Below are positions 35,529 to 43,003 of a stretch of 64,000 nt of DNA, piece by piece. Both the position numbers and the translations under genes were made by a program. Under the pieces are notes generated by a model that had not been told where the DNA came from, ran no database searches, and was given only the letters and a program-made list of their open reading frames with translations. Each line of letters opens with the position of its first letter. Within the stretch, counting starts at the first letter, position 1. Source of the stretch: Pseudomonadota bacterium (lineage in GTDB: Bacteria > Desulfobacterota > Desulfobulbia > Desulfobulbales > Desulfocapsaceae). The DNA lies in contig JAHIUA010000036.1 in NCBI GenBank assembly GCA_018817385.1, forward strand, positions 20,980 through 84,979, read 5' to 3'.

Positions 35529-36365
35529 TTATTCCCTTCCCAGGACTCCCTGGGGCATTGGAGGGACTTTCTCGTTCCCCAGCACGAACCCCCCATCCAT
35601 TCTCAAAATACTTCCTGTCATGTAGTCAGCATCTTTGATGAGAAAAAGTGTTGCTGCTGCGACCTCTTCTGGAGTACCAGTTCGTTGCAGCAGGCATTGC
35701 TCCTGTATTTTTGATTTTTCTTCAGTGCTCATTGCTGCCCATCCCCTTGTTCCTTCTCCGTGGCGATGACGTATGAGTCCCAGTTGAAGTTCGTTGACTC
35801 GTATGGAGGGGGCTGCTTCCCTGGCCCACGTTTCAGTAAAAGAGGAGATTGCCCGATTTGCTGCACTGTAGGCATCATTAAAGAAAGGAGCGGCTGTTCC
35901 ACTGCGCCCGGTAGTCCCTGATATGGAAGAAATGTTCACCACTGCTCCACTCCCTGATTCACGCATGAGGGGCAGACAGTGGTGAAAAAGAAGCCATTTG
36001 GCTTTGAGGGTTGTGGCAATTTCCAGATCCCATTGTTCCCTGTTGTGGGGGAGGTCATAGCTCCCGTGAAGCACAGGCATTCCCCCACGTTCGATATTGT
36101 TCACCAGGATATGGAGAGAAGCAAAGCGTTCCTGGACAATTGCGATCATCTCTTGTACAGCTTCCTCAGACCTGAGATCCACAGGAAGGGAGAGAAAGGA
36201 ATATCCTTGTTGTTGAAATTCCTTGTCCATTTCTGTAATGGATTCGGGCCAATCAAAGGTGGGGAGAATCAGGTTGACACCATTTTCGGCCAGTTTTCTG
36301 GCTATGGCTCTGCCAATGGGACGAGATGCCCCGGGAACGATAGCTGTTTTTCCTGTAAGGTTCAT
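35529..36365 (-). CDS. Short-chain dehydrogenase/reductase-like protein with YxxxN in place of YxxxK
   Basis: 278 aa, SDR fold. The nucleotide-binding loop reads VPGASRPIGRAIARKL (TGxxxGxG variant), the NNAG position reads NNIERGG, and the catalytic Ser lies in VVNISSISG. The catalytic Tyr is in DAYSAANRAISSF, so the normal Lys of YxxxK is Asn. Most such substitutions abolish standard dehydrogenase chemistry, so it may bind NAD(P) without reducing carbonyls or have altered activity. It ends in GSILRMDGGFVLG, the usual SDR tail. An AAGGAAATGGAG ribosome site is well placed. The substrate is unknown. Confidence 0.88.
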   Translation of the reverse strand: MNLTGKTAIVPGASRPIGRAIARKLAENGVNLILPTFDWPESITEMDKEFQQQGYSFLSLPVDLRSEEAVQEMIAIVQERFASLHILVNNIERGGMPVLHGSYDLPHNREQWDLEIATTLKAKWLLFHHCLPLMRESGSGAVVNISSISGTTGRSGTAAPFFNDAYSAANRAISSFTETWAREAAPSIRVNELQLGLIRHRHGEGTRGWAAMSTEEKSKIQEQCLLQRTGTPEEVAAATLFLIKDADYMTGSILRMDGGFVLGNEKVPPMPQGVLGRE

Positions 36366-36504
36366 GCTCCATTTCCTTTTCTATATTTTAGTCAGTAACA
36401 GTTTGGCGCTGAGATAAATCGCTTGTCCAAAAACACATTGCTTCGCTCACAGTTTCCCTGTTGTCCTGTTTGATATGATCAGTTTGGTGAATCGTAAGCC
36501 AGCT

Positions 36505-37272
36505 CTATGGGTCGGGGGTGCGTTGTCCTCTTGTCTGCGCTGCTTTGGCTTTATTCAGCGGCAAGGTGAAAGGGGATTGCTTAATTGTTTGGCTGTGGTT
36601 CTGAATGGTATTGAGGCTGGCCTGTAATGGATTCTCTTTGACCTGAGAGGCTGCACAGAGGCGGGTACAGCCAAAAAAATGGGGTGCTATTAAAATGGTT
36701 TTCCCAGGATTTTCTCGCTCAAGAAATCCTTTCAGGGCCCCGTTTTTCATCCAGTCTCGATAGTTATGGTAGTGATTCATACCTGCCAATCGTTCAATGG
36801 CAGGTATGATTATTTTGCCAAGCAACAGAGGACTCAATCCGTAAGGAGTTTGAGAATAATCGGCGATAATGATATGCCCGTCAGCTCTGAGGAGCCTGCA
36901 GGCCTCCTGAAAGATAGCTGTATGTTGGCGAGCGGTTTTTTCATGGAGGGCAAAACTGATAATGATTGCGTCATAACTCGCATCAGGGAACGGTAAGCGA
37001 CTGGCGTCTGCTTCCAGGTAATGAATGCTTTCCGGTCCTTGTCGCCTGGCCCGGGCCAGCATAGCCGGAGAAATATCGACTCCGGTGAGTCGTACGTTGT
37101 CACAGCTGAGCATGCGAAGTTGTTCACCTGTACCGCAGCAGAGATCAATGATGTTTTGGGCTCTGCAGTGGCGGGTAAAGGTGCAGATATTGGTGCGGAT
37201 GGCTCTCAGGGCGCGAGAGAAGAGGAGGTCGTACAGGGCGGCACAGTTTTGGTAGTCGTCTCTCGATTGCAT
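36505..37272 (-). CDS. Class I SAM-dependent methyltransferase (UbiE/MenG-like fold)
   Basis: 255 aa from the ATG at 37272; the open frame continues without stop to 37653, and ATG 37341 is an alternative, but the upstream part looks non-coding. Motif I is IIDLCCGTGEQL, followed by GVDISPAMLARARR, LEADASRLPFPDASYDAIIISFALHE, and LRADGHIIIADYS. This is a complete Rossmann methyltransferase. The substrate is unknown; a YDLLFS start and the ADYS motif resemble UbiE-type enzymes. The end has an odd Gln/Lys-rich tail. No clear ribosome site. Confidence 0.85.
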   Translation of the reverse strand: MQSRDDYQNCAALYDLLFSRALRAIRTNICTFTRHCRAQNIIDLCCGTGEQLRMLSCDNVRLTGVDISPAMLARARRQGPESIHYLEADASRLPFPDASYDAIIISFALHEKTARQHTAIFQEACRLLRADGHIIIADYSQTPYGLSPLLLGKIIIPAIERLAGMNHYHNYRDWMKNGALKGFLERENPGKTILIAPHFFGCTRLCAASQVKENPLQASLNTIQNHSQTIKQSPFTLPLNKAKAAQTRGQRTPDP

Positions 37273-37778
37273 GGGACTCTGCCTGCAAAGATTGCCTGTC
37301 TGTTGTCGATCTGATTGTAAGGTGCTCTCCAGCGATGTCATCGACCGAGGACAGTAAGTACATAGAGCACCTTCTAACGGTTCATCTCTGTTCCAACATC
37401 TTTTGTAACGCTGCCAAGGCAGTGTCAAGAGAAGGATGTGCGAACGTGAATGTAGCACATTCTCATTGACCGTTCCACCTTCCTGTGCAGATTGCCTTTG
37501 GAAAGGGAAGTTGATACCAAATAATGAAAGAGTGGCGAAATGAGGTATCTGACTTATACTGTTCAGATATGTTGGTAACGTATGGCACAGCCCTTCACTG
37601 GGAGCCCGTCCGAGAATGCCATTTCCTTTTAACCTACTGGAAATATTAAACAAATTAATGATAGTAATGCCAAACAGATGGCTGTGCTGGTTTTTTTGAG
37701 GATTTTTCGAATTGTGAAAAATACCTATTCCCGGACACGCTTTTTGAGAATTTTGCCATTATTGGATCTGGAGGATTT
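37273..37778. other. Gap with a 10-bp inverted repeat (37319-37383)
   Basis: About 500 bases between divergent genes. AAGGTGCTCT (37319-37328) and AGAGCACCTT (37374-37383) are perfect inverted copies with a 45-base loop. No supported gene. A GGAGG ribosome site serves the peptidase at 37779. Confidence 0.4.
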
Positions 37779-40664
37779 ATGATTTTATATAAAAAAATTA
37801 CAGGTAGCCTGGTTGTTCTTTATCTGCTCTTCAGTTGTTTGTTCTCCCCGGTACTCCTGGGCGCGAAAGAGTGTTTCTCTCCTGTCTGGCCCCATGAGAA
37901 CAGTGATCTGCAGCCGGATCCTTCTCTGATCTTTGGCCAGCTGGACAACGGTTTTCGCTATCTCCTCAAAAAAAACCAGGAGCCCAAGGACAGGGTGGCC
38001 ATATATCTTGATATCCAGGCAGGCTCATTAAATGAAAGTGATACGGAGCGAGGGTATGCTCATTTCCTTGAGCACATGCTCTTTAATGGTTCCACCCATT
38101 TTCCTCCTGGAAAGCTGGTGGAGTATTTTCAGTCCATTGGCATGAGTTTTGGCGGTGATATCAATGCTCATACCGGTTTTAACGAGACCGTTTATGATAT
38201 TATTCTGCCTGCGGGAGGCAAAAAGGATATTGAACAGGGGCTGCTGGTCCTTTCTGACTATGCTCGTGGTGCCCTGTTGCTTGATGAAGAGGTGACCCGG
38301 GAACTTGGTGTGATTCTTGCCGAGAAACGGAGTCGGGATTCGGCAGGGTATCGAAGCCAAGTAAAAGAAATAGAATTTTCCATGAGTGGGACCCTGCTCC
38401 CGGAGCGGATGCCCATCGGTACCGTGGAAACGCTGGAAAAAACAGATCATGCAGCAATAAAAAAATTTTATGATTCCTGGTACCGTCCTGAAAATATGGT
38501 GCTGGTGATGGTTGGTGATTTTGAAGTCGATCTGGCCCGTACCCTGGTGGAGAAACAATTTTCTCAGCTTGTTGGAGAGGGACCGATTCCAAAGTGTCCT
38601 GACTTTGGTCTGCTGGAGCACAACCGTGCTGAATTTTATTACCACCATGAGTCAGAGATGGGAGTTACGGAGACGGCCATCGAAACTATATGGAACCAGG
38701 AGCTGGAAGATGATTCCTTTGCCCTTCAGGTCGAAAATTTGAAGGAATATCTTGGGGCCAATATTGTCCAGTATCGTCTTGATGAGTTATCCCAGAAGAG
38801 TGAAACTCCTTTCACCTCAGCTCAGATCTATTCTGGCGTCTTTCTTGACCGTATAGGGTATGGAGAGGTGAGTGCCAAGAGTGCCCCGGAAAAATGGCAA
38901 CAGAGTCTGACGCTTTTGGAAAATACTCTCCGTCAAGCCCTGCAGTTTGGCTTCAGGAAAGAGGAATTAGAACGGGTGAAGAAAGAACTGCTGGCCAGTA
39001 TGGATTCCGATGTCCTTACCGCAAGCAGTCGTGATTCTAAGGAGCTGGCCTCCAGCTTTATTCAAACAATAAACAGAAACAGGGTGATACGCTCACCGGA
39101 ACAGGAAAAGGAACAATTCGGGCCGATCATTACCAGGCTGGGTCTTGATGAGGTGGAAACGGCTTTTCGCCGGGTGTGGGAGCATCCGACTCGTCTGGTA
39201 AAGGTGAGCGGCAATGCGCTTATTTCGGCAACTGATCCTCTGGCAACAGTACAGGGTGTCTATCAGGCTGCAGTAGAAGAGAAAGTGGCATCTTATCAAG
39301 TGACGCATCTCCTCGATTTTCCTTATTTGCAGCTGCAGGGGGGGGCGCAAGCGCCTGTCAGTCAGGAGCAGTTTGCAGCTATCGATAGTAAACGTTTCCT
39401 CTTTGCTAACGGAGTAGTGTTAAATCTGAAAAAAACCACTTTCCAGGAAAACGAGGTGCGGCTTTCTGCTGATTTTGGCCTTGGCAAGGCAAGCGAACCG
39501 TTACCTGGCCTTTCTCTGCTCACTGAAAGTGTGGTCAATAACTCAGGGACAGCAACATTGAGCAAGGAAGATTTGGACAGGATCCTTGCCGGCAGCAGTG
39601 TGAAAATGAATTTCAGGGTTGCTCCTGCAGCCTTCAGCTGGCAGGGAAAGGCGCTGAATAAGGACTTGGAACTTCTTTTTCAGGTCTTGCAGAGTCTGCT
39701 TGTTGATCCGGGAGTAGATGAAGAGGCATTTAAGGTAGGGATGGGTCGTTTTACTCAAATGTATGAGGAAATAGCTGTTAATGTGGATGGGGTGATGAAA
39801 CTCCATGGGGAGTCCTTCCTGGCTGCCGGGAATGCGTTTTTTGGTCTTCCTTCCCAGGCTGATTTTTCCCGGTTAACGGTGGCTCAAATCCAGGAGTGGT
39901 TGTTGCCGGCGGCTCTTAAGGACGCCTTGGAGATCTCTCTTGTGGGAGATTTTGACGAAAAAGAAGTCCTTGCTCTTGTCGGAAGATATTTTTCTGTTTT
40001 GCCTCCAAGGAGTGAAAAACATGCCCAGGAGGTAAAGGTCGACTTTCCCAAGGGACAAGCTTTAGCGCTTACCGTTCCTTCCTCTATCGATAAGGGGATG
40101 CTGGTTATTGCCTGGAAGAGTGATGACTTTTGGGACATAACGCGAACCAGAGGATTGCACATGCTGGCAGAGATTTTTTCCGATAAACTGCGACGAGTGG
40201 TGCGGGAACGATTGGGTGCCACCTATTCTCCTCAGGTTTTTAATCTTTCCAGCAGGATATATCCGGGGTATGGCGTAATCCAGGCCAGGTTGATTGTTGA
40301 TCCCGGTCAGATCGAGGTCTTGGAAAAAGAGGTCCTGGCCATTGCCAAAGAGTTGTGGCAGGGGAAGATAAGTATTGAGGAGCTGGAACGGGCAAAGGGC
40401 CCCATGCTGACAGCCTTAAAAGATATGGTGCGCAGCAACGATTACTGGCTGCAATCTGTGCTGACACTCTCAAAAAGATACCCACAGCAATTGGATTGGC
40501 CCTCTACCATCCTTTCCGGCTTTGGACGGTTTACAGTCGAGGAGTTACAGGCCTTGAGCCGTTCCTACCTGGATCCGAAACAGGCGGCTGTTATTACCGT
40601 AATTCCAGAGAAGACAAAGGGATCTGTTCTCCTCGTACCGTCAGCCAACAATCCAGAGAGCTAA
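37779..40664 (+). CDS. M16-family zinc metallopeptidase (pitrilysin/PqqL-like)
   Basis: 961 aa with an N-terminal signal peptide (LVVLYLLFSCLFSPVLLGA). The inverted zinc motif HFLEHMLF (His95) and the distant Glu in GVILAEKR (~182) are present. There are four domains of the M16 fold; the C-terminal half lacks the zinc site, as is normal for the inactive half. Periplasmic M16 enzymes trim peptides. GGAGG lies 6-7 bases before the ATG. It converges with and overlaps the Usp gene by 24 bases. No pqq genes are nearby, so PqqL here only indicates the fold. Confidence 0.92.
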   Translation: MILYKKITGSLVVLYLLFSCLFSPVLLGAKECFSPVWPHENSDLQPDPSLIFGQLDNGFRYLLKKNQEPKDRVAIYLDIQAGSLNESDTERGYAHFLEHMLFNGSTHFPPGKLVEYFQSIGMSFGGDINAHTGFNETVYDIILPAGGKKDIEQGLLVLSDYARGALLLDEEVTRELGVILAEKRSRDSAGYRSQVKEIEFSMSGTLLPERMPIGTVETLEKTDHAAIKKFYDSWYRPENMVLVMVGDFEVDLARTLVEKQFSQLVGEGPIPKCPDFGLLEHNRAEFYYHHESEMGVTETAIETIWNQELEDDSFALQVENLKEYLGANIVQYRLDELSQKSETPFTSAQIYSGVFLDRIGYGEVSAKSAPEKWQQSLTLLENTLRQALQFGFRKEELERVKKELLASMDSDVLTASSRDSKELASSFIQTINRNRVIRSPEQEKEQFGPIITRLGLDEVETAFRRVWEHPTRLVKVSGNALISATDPLATVQGVYQAAVEEKVASYQVTHLLDFPYLQLQGGAQAPVSQEQFAAIDSKRFLFANGVVLNLKKTTFQENEVRLSADFGLGKASEPLPGLSLLTESVVNNSGTATLSKEDLDRILAGSSVKMNFRVAPAAFSWQGKALNKDLELLFQVLQSLLVDPGVDEEAFKVGMGRFTQMYEEIAVNVDGVMKLHGESFLAAGNAFFGLPSQADFSRLTVAQIQEWLLPAALKDALEISLVGDFDEKEVLALVGRYFSVLPPRSEKHAQEVKVDFPKGQALALTVPSSIDKGMLVIAWKSDDFWDITRTRGLHMLAEIFSDKLRRVVRERLGATYSPQVFNLSSRIYPGYGVIQARLIVDPGQIEVLEKEVLAIAKELWQGKISIEELERAKGPMLTALKDMVRSNDYWLQSVLTLSKRYPQQLDWPSTILSGFGRFTVEELQALSRSYLDPKQAAVITVIPEKTKGSVLLVPSANNPES

Positions 40665-41570
40665 GTTCTGGGCGCGCTTTATGGTTCTGTCTGAGACGCC
40701 GCCGAAAAGGCCTTTGGCCAGACCCGCCCTCCTGCGGCCCATAACGATGGTGCCGCAGTCCTCTTTCTGGGCCTCGCGGATAATTCCACGGGCCTCTTCC
40801 AGATTTGCAGCTTCGGCTAGGATGTGAATTTGTCTTGCCGGGATTCCGGCTTCCATGAGGAGGGTACGTGGACCTTCAAAGAGACAGCCTGTCCCGGAAA
40901 GATGGGCATCACACCACTCTTTTCCCCATTTGTGATAGAAATCCTCCGGTCTGCACTCCACCTTTTTGCCAAACAGGGAGCTGCAGTGGAAGAAAGAAAT
41001 ATGGATATCTTCTCTACCGGCAAGGATATGGGCTAGGTGATCCACTGCCATAAGTGAGTACAGCGATCCATCCAGGGGAACCAGGAATTTTTTTGAATGG
41101 ACCTCTCCGTCGATGATCCATAGGGGGGTGGCATGGCACTTTTGGAAGAGGTTGGCCGAGACCGAACCCATGAGCATTTCGCTGATACCATTTAAACCGC
41201 GTCGGCCGACTAGAATGGCATCCACCAGGTCTTTTCCCGCCTGTCGCTGGATAGTGGCGGCAATATTATACCCGGAAACTTCGATCGAAGTCCGAATGCG
41301 TTCCTTGTCAATACCGTATCTGATCAGTTTTTCCTGGGCCTTGGCCAGATACCGTTTGCCTGTCTCGCCTTTTTTGTCCAGGCCGGGTGCGTTCGGGATC
41401 AGAGAATCCTTGGGGTTTGCCGAAGAGGGCATGATCGATGCGGTGGTTGTAACCCAGGAGCAGAGATGAAAGTTGATGTCAGGTTGTTTGCTGAAGAGGT
41501 CGGCAAGGTAGGAAAGGGATTGATCCGAATAGACAGAACCGTCAATGGCCACGAGTATTTCTTTCTGCAT
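40641..41570 (-). CDS. Tandem universal stress protein
   Basis: 309 aa, two Usp domains. Domain 1 (~3-150) has the ATP-binding pattern G-x2-G-x9-GS (GRRGLNGISEMLMGSVSANL). Domain 2 (~160-309) has GRRRAGLAKGLFGGVSDRT, a weakened version. Usp proteins bind ATP and are induced in stress; the target is unknown. Its last 24 bases overlap the end of the M16 gene in the opposite direction. No terminator separates the two, so read-through could give antisense RNA. Confidence 0.93.
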   Translation of the reverse strand: MQKEILVAIDGSVYSDQSLSYLADLFSKQPDINFHLCSWVTTTASIMPSSANPKDSLIPNAPGLDKKGETGKRYLAKAQEKLIRYGIDKERIRTSIEVSGYNIAATIQRQAGKDLVDAILVGRRGLNGISEMLMGSVSANLFQKCHATPLWIIDGEVHSKKFLVPLDGSLYSLMAVDHLAHILAGREDIHISFFHCSSLFGKKVECRPEDFYHKWGKEWCDAHLSGTGCLFEGPRTLLMEAGIPARQIHILAEAANLEEARGIIREAQKEDCGTIVMGRRRAGLAKGLFGGVSDRTIKRAQNLALWIVG

Positions 41571-41751
41571 AAGTCACCGTTGGTCAAAAAAAAAGTTAAC
41601 TCTACTTGATCATAGAAAATGCGAAGACGAAAAGTCAAAATAAAATTGCTACTGTTGGAATTTATACAGAAAAATCTTGCCCAATTTCCTTTTCCCGGTT
41701 TTATTGAAATTTCATAGGCTAAATTGGAATTATTATTTTTTGGAGTGATGC

Positions 41752-42096
41752 ATGGTCCCACAATTTGCTGACAGACGACAGTGTACCCGGACTCATTTTA
41801 TGACGATGGCTCTGATCCGTGTCGAGCTGGAAGATTTAGAAGTACAGGCAGATCTGCAGGATATCAGCATCACCGGTATGTATGTTGGCTTGGAGAAAAG
41901 CCTCTCTCCGGGGACTATCTGTTCTATTCAGATTTTCATTAAGGGCAAACATAGCGACCTGATCCTTGATGATATTGAAGGAGAAGTGGTTCGTGAAGGA
42001 GAAGGGGGAATGGCTATTCGTTTTACCTCAAACATGGAATGGTTCGTGCTCTTTACAATATACAGCCAATATGCCAGGAATCGCCTTCATGCTTAA
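41752..42096 (+). CDS. PilZ-domain protein
   Basis: 114 aa, one PilZ domain. The c-di-GMP binding features are present: the RRQCTRTHF box (RxxxR type) at the start and DISITGMYVG (D/NxSxxG) at ~38. A GGAG site lies 6 bases before the ATG at 41752. It probably senses c-di-GMP, perhaps that degraded by the HD-GYP regulator at 47436, or acts on motility/pili. Its stop codon overlaps the convergent 49-aa gene by 4 bases. Confidence 0.88.
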   Translation: MVPQFADRRQCTRTHFMTMALIRVELEDLEVQADLQDISITGMYVGLEKSLSPGTICSIQIFIKGKHSDLILDDIEGEVVREGEGGMAIRFTSNMEWFVLFTIYSQYARNRLHA

Positions 42097-42242
42097 CAGG
42101 CTCCAACCTTTTTTTTGGCGGTCGTTTTTCGCTTTTTTTTCAGTACAGTCTCTTTTTTGGGTGGGTCAAAAAACGTAACCATGTACTGAAGAAGAAGGAC
42201 GAAAATAAAGACGACAGTATATACCAGTATCCAATCCAACAT
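42093..42242 (-). CDS. Small membrane protein, 49 aa, not in the ORF track
   Basis: A 50-codon minus-strand frame: one hydrophobic helix (WILVYTVVFIFVLLLQYMV) then a Lys-rich tail (KKETVLKKKRKTTAKKK) ending in VGAC. GGAG lies 9 bases before the ATG, and the codons look normal. The charged tail would sit in the cytoplasm by the positive-inside rule. It overlaps the PilZ stop convergently by 4 bases. It may be a membrane anchor or regulator. No known family is recognised; coding status is likely from composition and ribosome site. Confidence 0.6.
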   Translation of the reverse strand: MLDWILVYTVVFIFVLLLQYMVTFFDPPKKETVLKKKRKTTAKKKVGAC

Positions 42243-42670
42243 CCTGTTTTTCTCCTAGGGCAGCAGCAGCGCTCTCTTACCTTTTTGTGCATATGGTTAA
42301 TAGCTGTAGCGCAACAGAGGGGCTTTGTAAAGGGTGAAAAATTATTTTTCCGTTTGGCTTCTTTCAGAAAGATGCACTCACAAGACACTATTCTGTTTTG
42401 AAAACAGTCGATCTTGCAGGATTGACGGTCATTGCCGATGATGTGAGGGAGGTGGATATGCTGAATTCGTCGTTGCCATCATCACCTCTCTACCATTTGG
42501 CAAACATCCACCCTGTTTGGTATTGACATGTGAAAGACCTGGTCGTTCCGGCCTGCTCGAATTGAAGCGGCTCAGCCGTTTTTATGCTGTAGCTCCGGGG
42601 GAGTCTCAGCTCCCCGTGCGGAGAAAACAGACATCCGGATTACCGTACACCCTGTCTGCTGCTGAAGCCC
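42243..42670. other. Non-coding stretch before the R2/R1 repeats
   Basis: About 430 bases with no supported gene. A palindrome CTGTTTT-G-AAAACAG lies at 42393-42407; it is close to but one base shorter in spacing than the E. coli LexA box, so no SOS role is claimed. Confidence 0.4.
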
Positions 42671-42829
42671 TCTTTGGCGAGGTGAGAGAATCGTAGCGAA
42701 AATGAGAGAAATCGAGACCAGATTTCCATGGCTTTGAGGCGAAGAGCAGGACTCTTTAACGAAAAGCCATGGAAAGCTAGGTAGAGTTGGCATATTTGCA
42801 CTAGATTTATGTCTCAGTCCGGCAGGCTT
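42671..42829 (-). repeat. Dispersed repeat R2, copy F
   Basis: 159 bp on the minus strand, aligned along its length with R2 copies at 18267 and 63865. The internal stem TTTCCATGGCTTT / AAAGCCATGGAAA is a perfect 13 bp (42723-42735, 42763-42775) with an inner AAGAG/CTCTT stem. The terminal repeats are weaker than in copy D. Confidence 0.75.
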
Positions 42830-42870
42830 TGAGGGGCATAAGTACGCCTTTTTTTTCCACCTCTTTGGCG

Positions 42871-42937
42871 CAGGTACTTTCACACCTCAAGGGGGGACTC
42901 TACTGAGTGCCGGCTTACCGTTTATTGCCGGTGTTAG
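42871..42937 (+). repeat. Dispersed repeat R1, copy B (core only)
   Basis: Matches the right half of R1 copies A and C: CAGGTACTTTCAC..CTCAAGGGGGGACT, then GTGCCGGCTTACCG and GCCGGTGTT. It lies 41 bases after R2 copy F, in the gap before the 1406-aa gene. Its left flank is not alike. Confidence 0.7.
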
Positions 42938-43003
42938 ATTGTCTGCGCCAATCTCTGCAGTAAGAAATCGGGCCGTCTGTCTGGGGGGCATTCCTCAGGG
43001 TTG

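Noticed and set aside
37273-37653. N-terminal extension of the methyltransferase frame
   Set aside because: The frame is open, but composition looks non-coding and the methyltransferase fold is complete from 37272.
42393-42407. LexA-like palindrome CTGTTTTGAAAACAG
   Set aside because: The spacing is one base short of the E. coli box and no SOS gene follows it.
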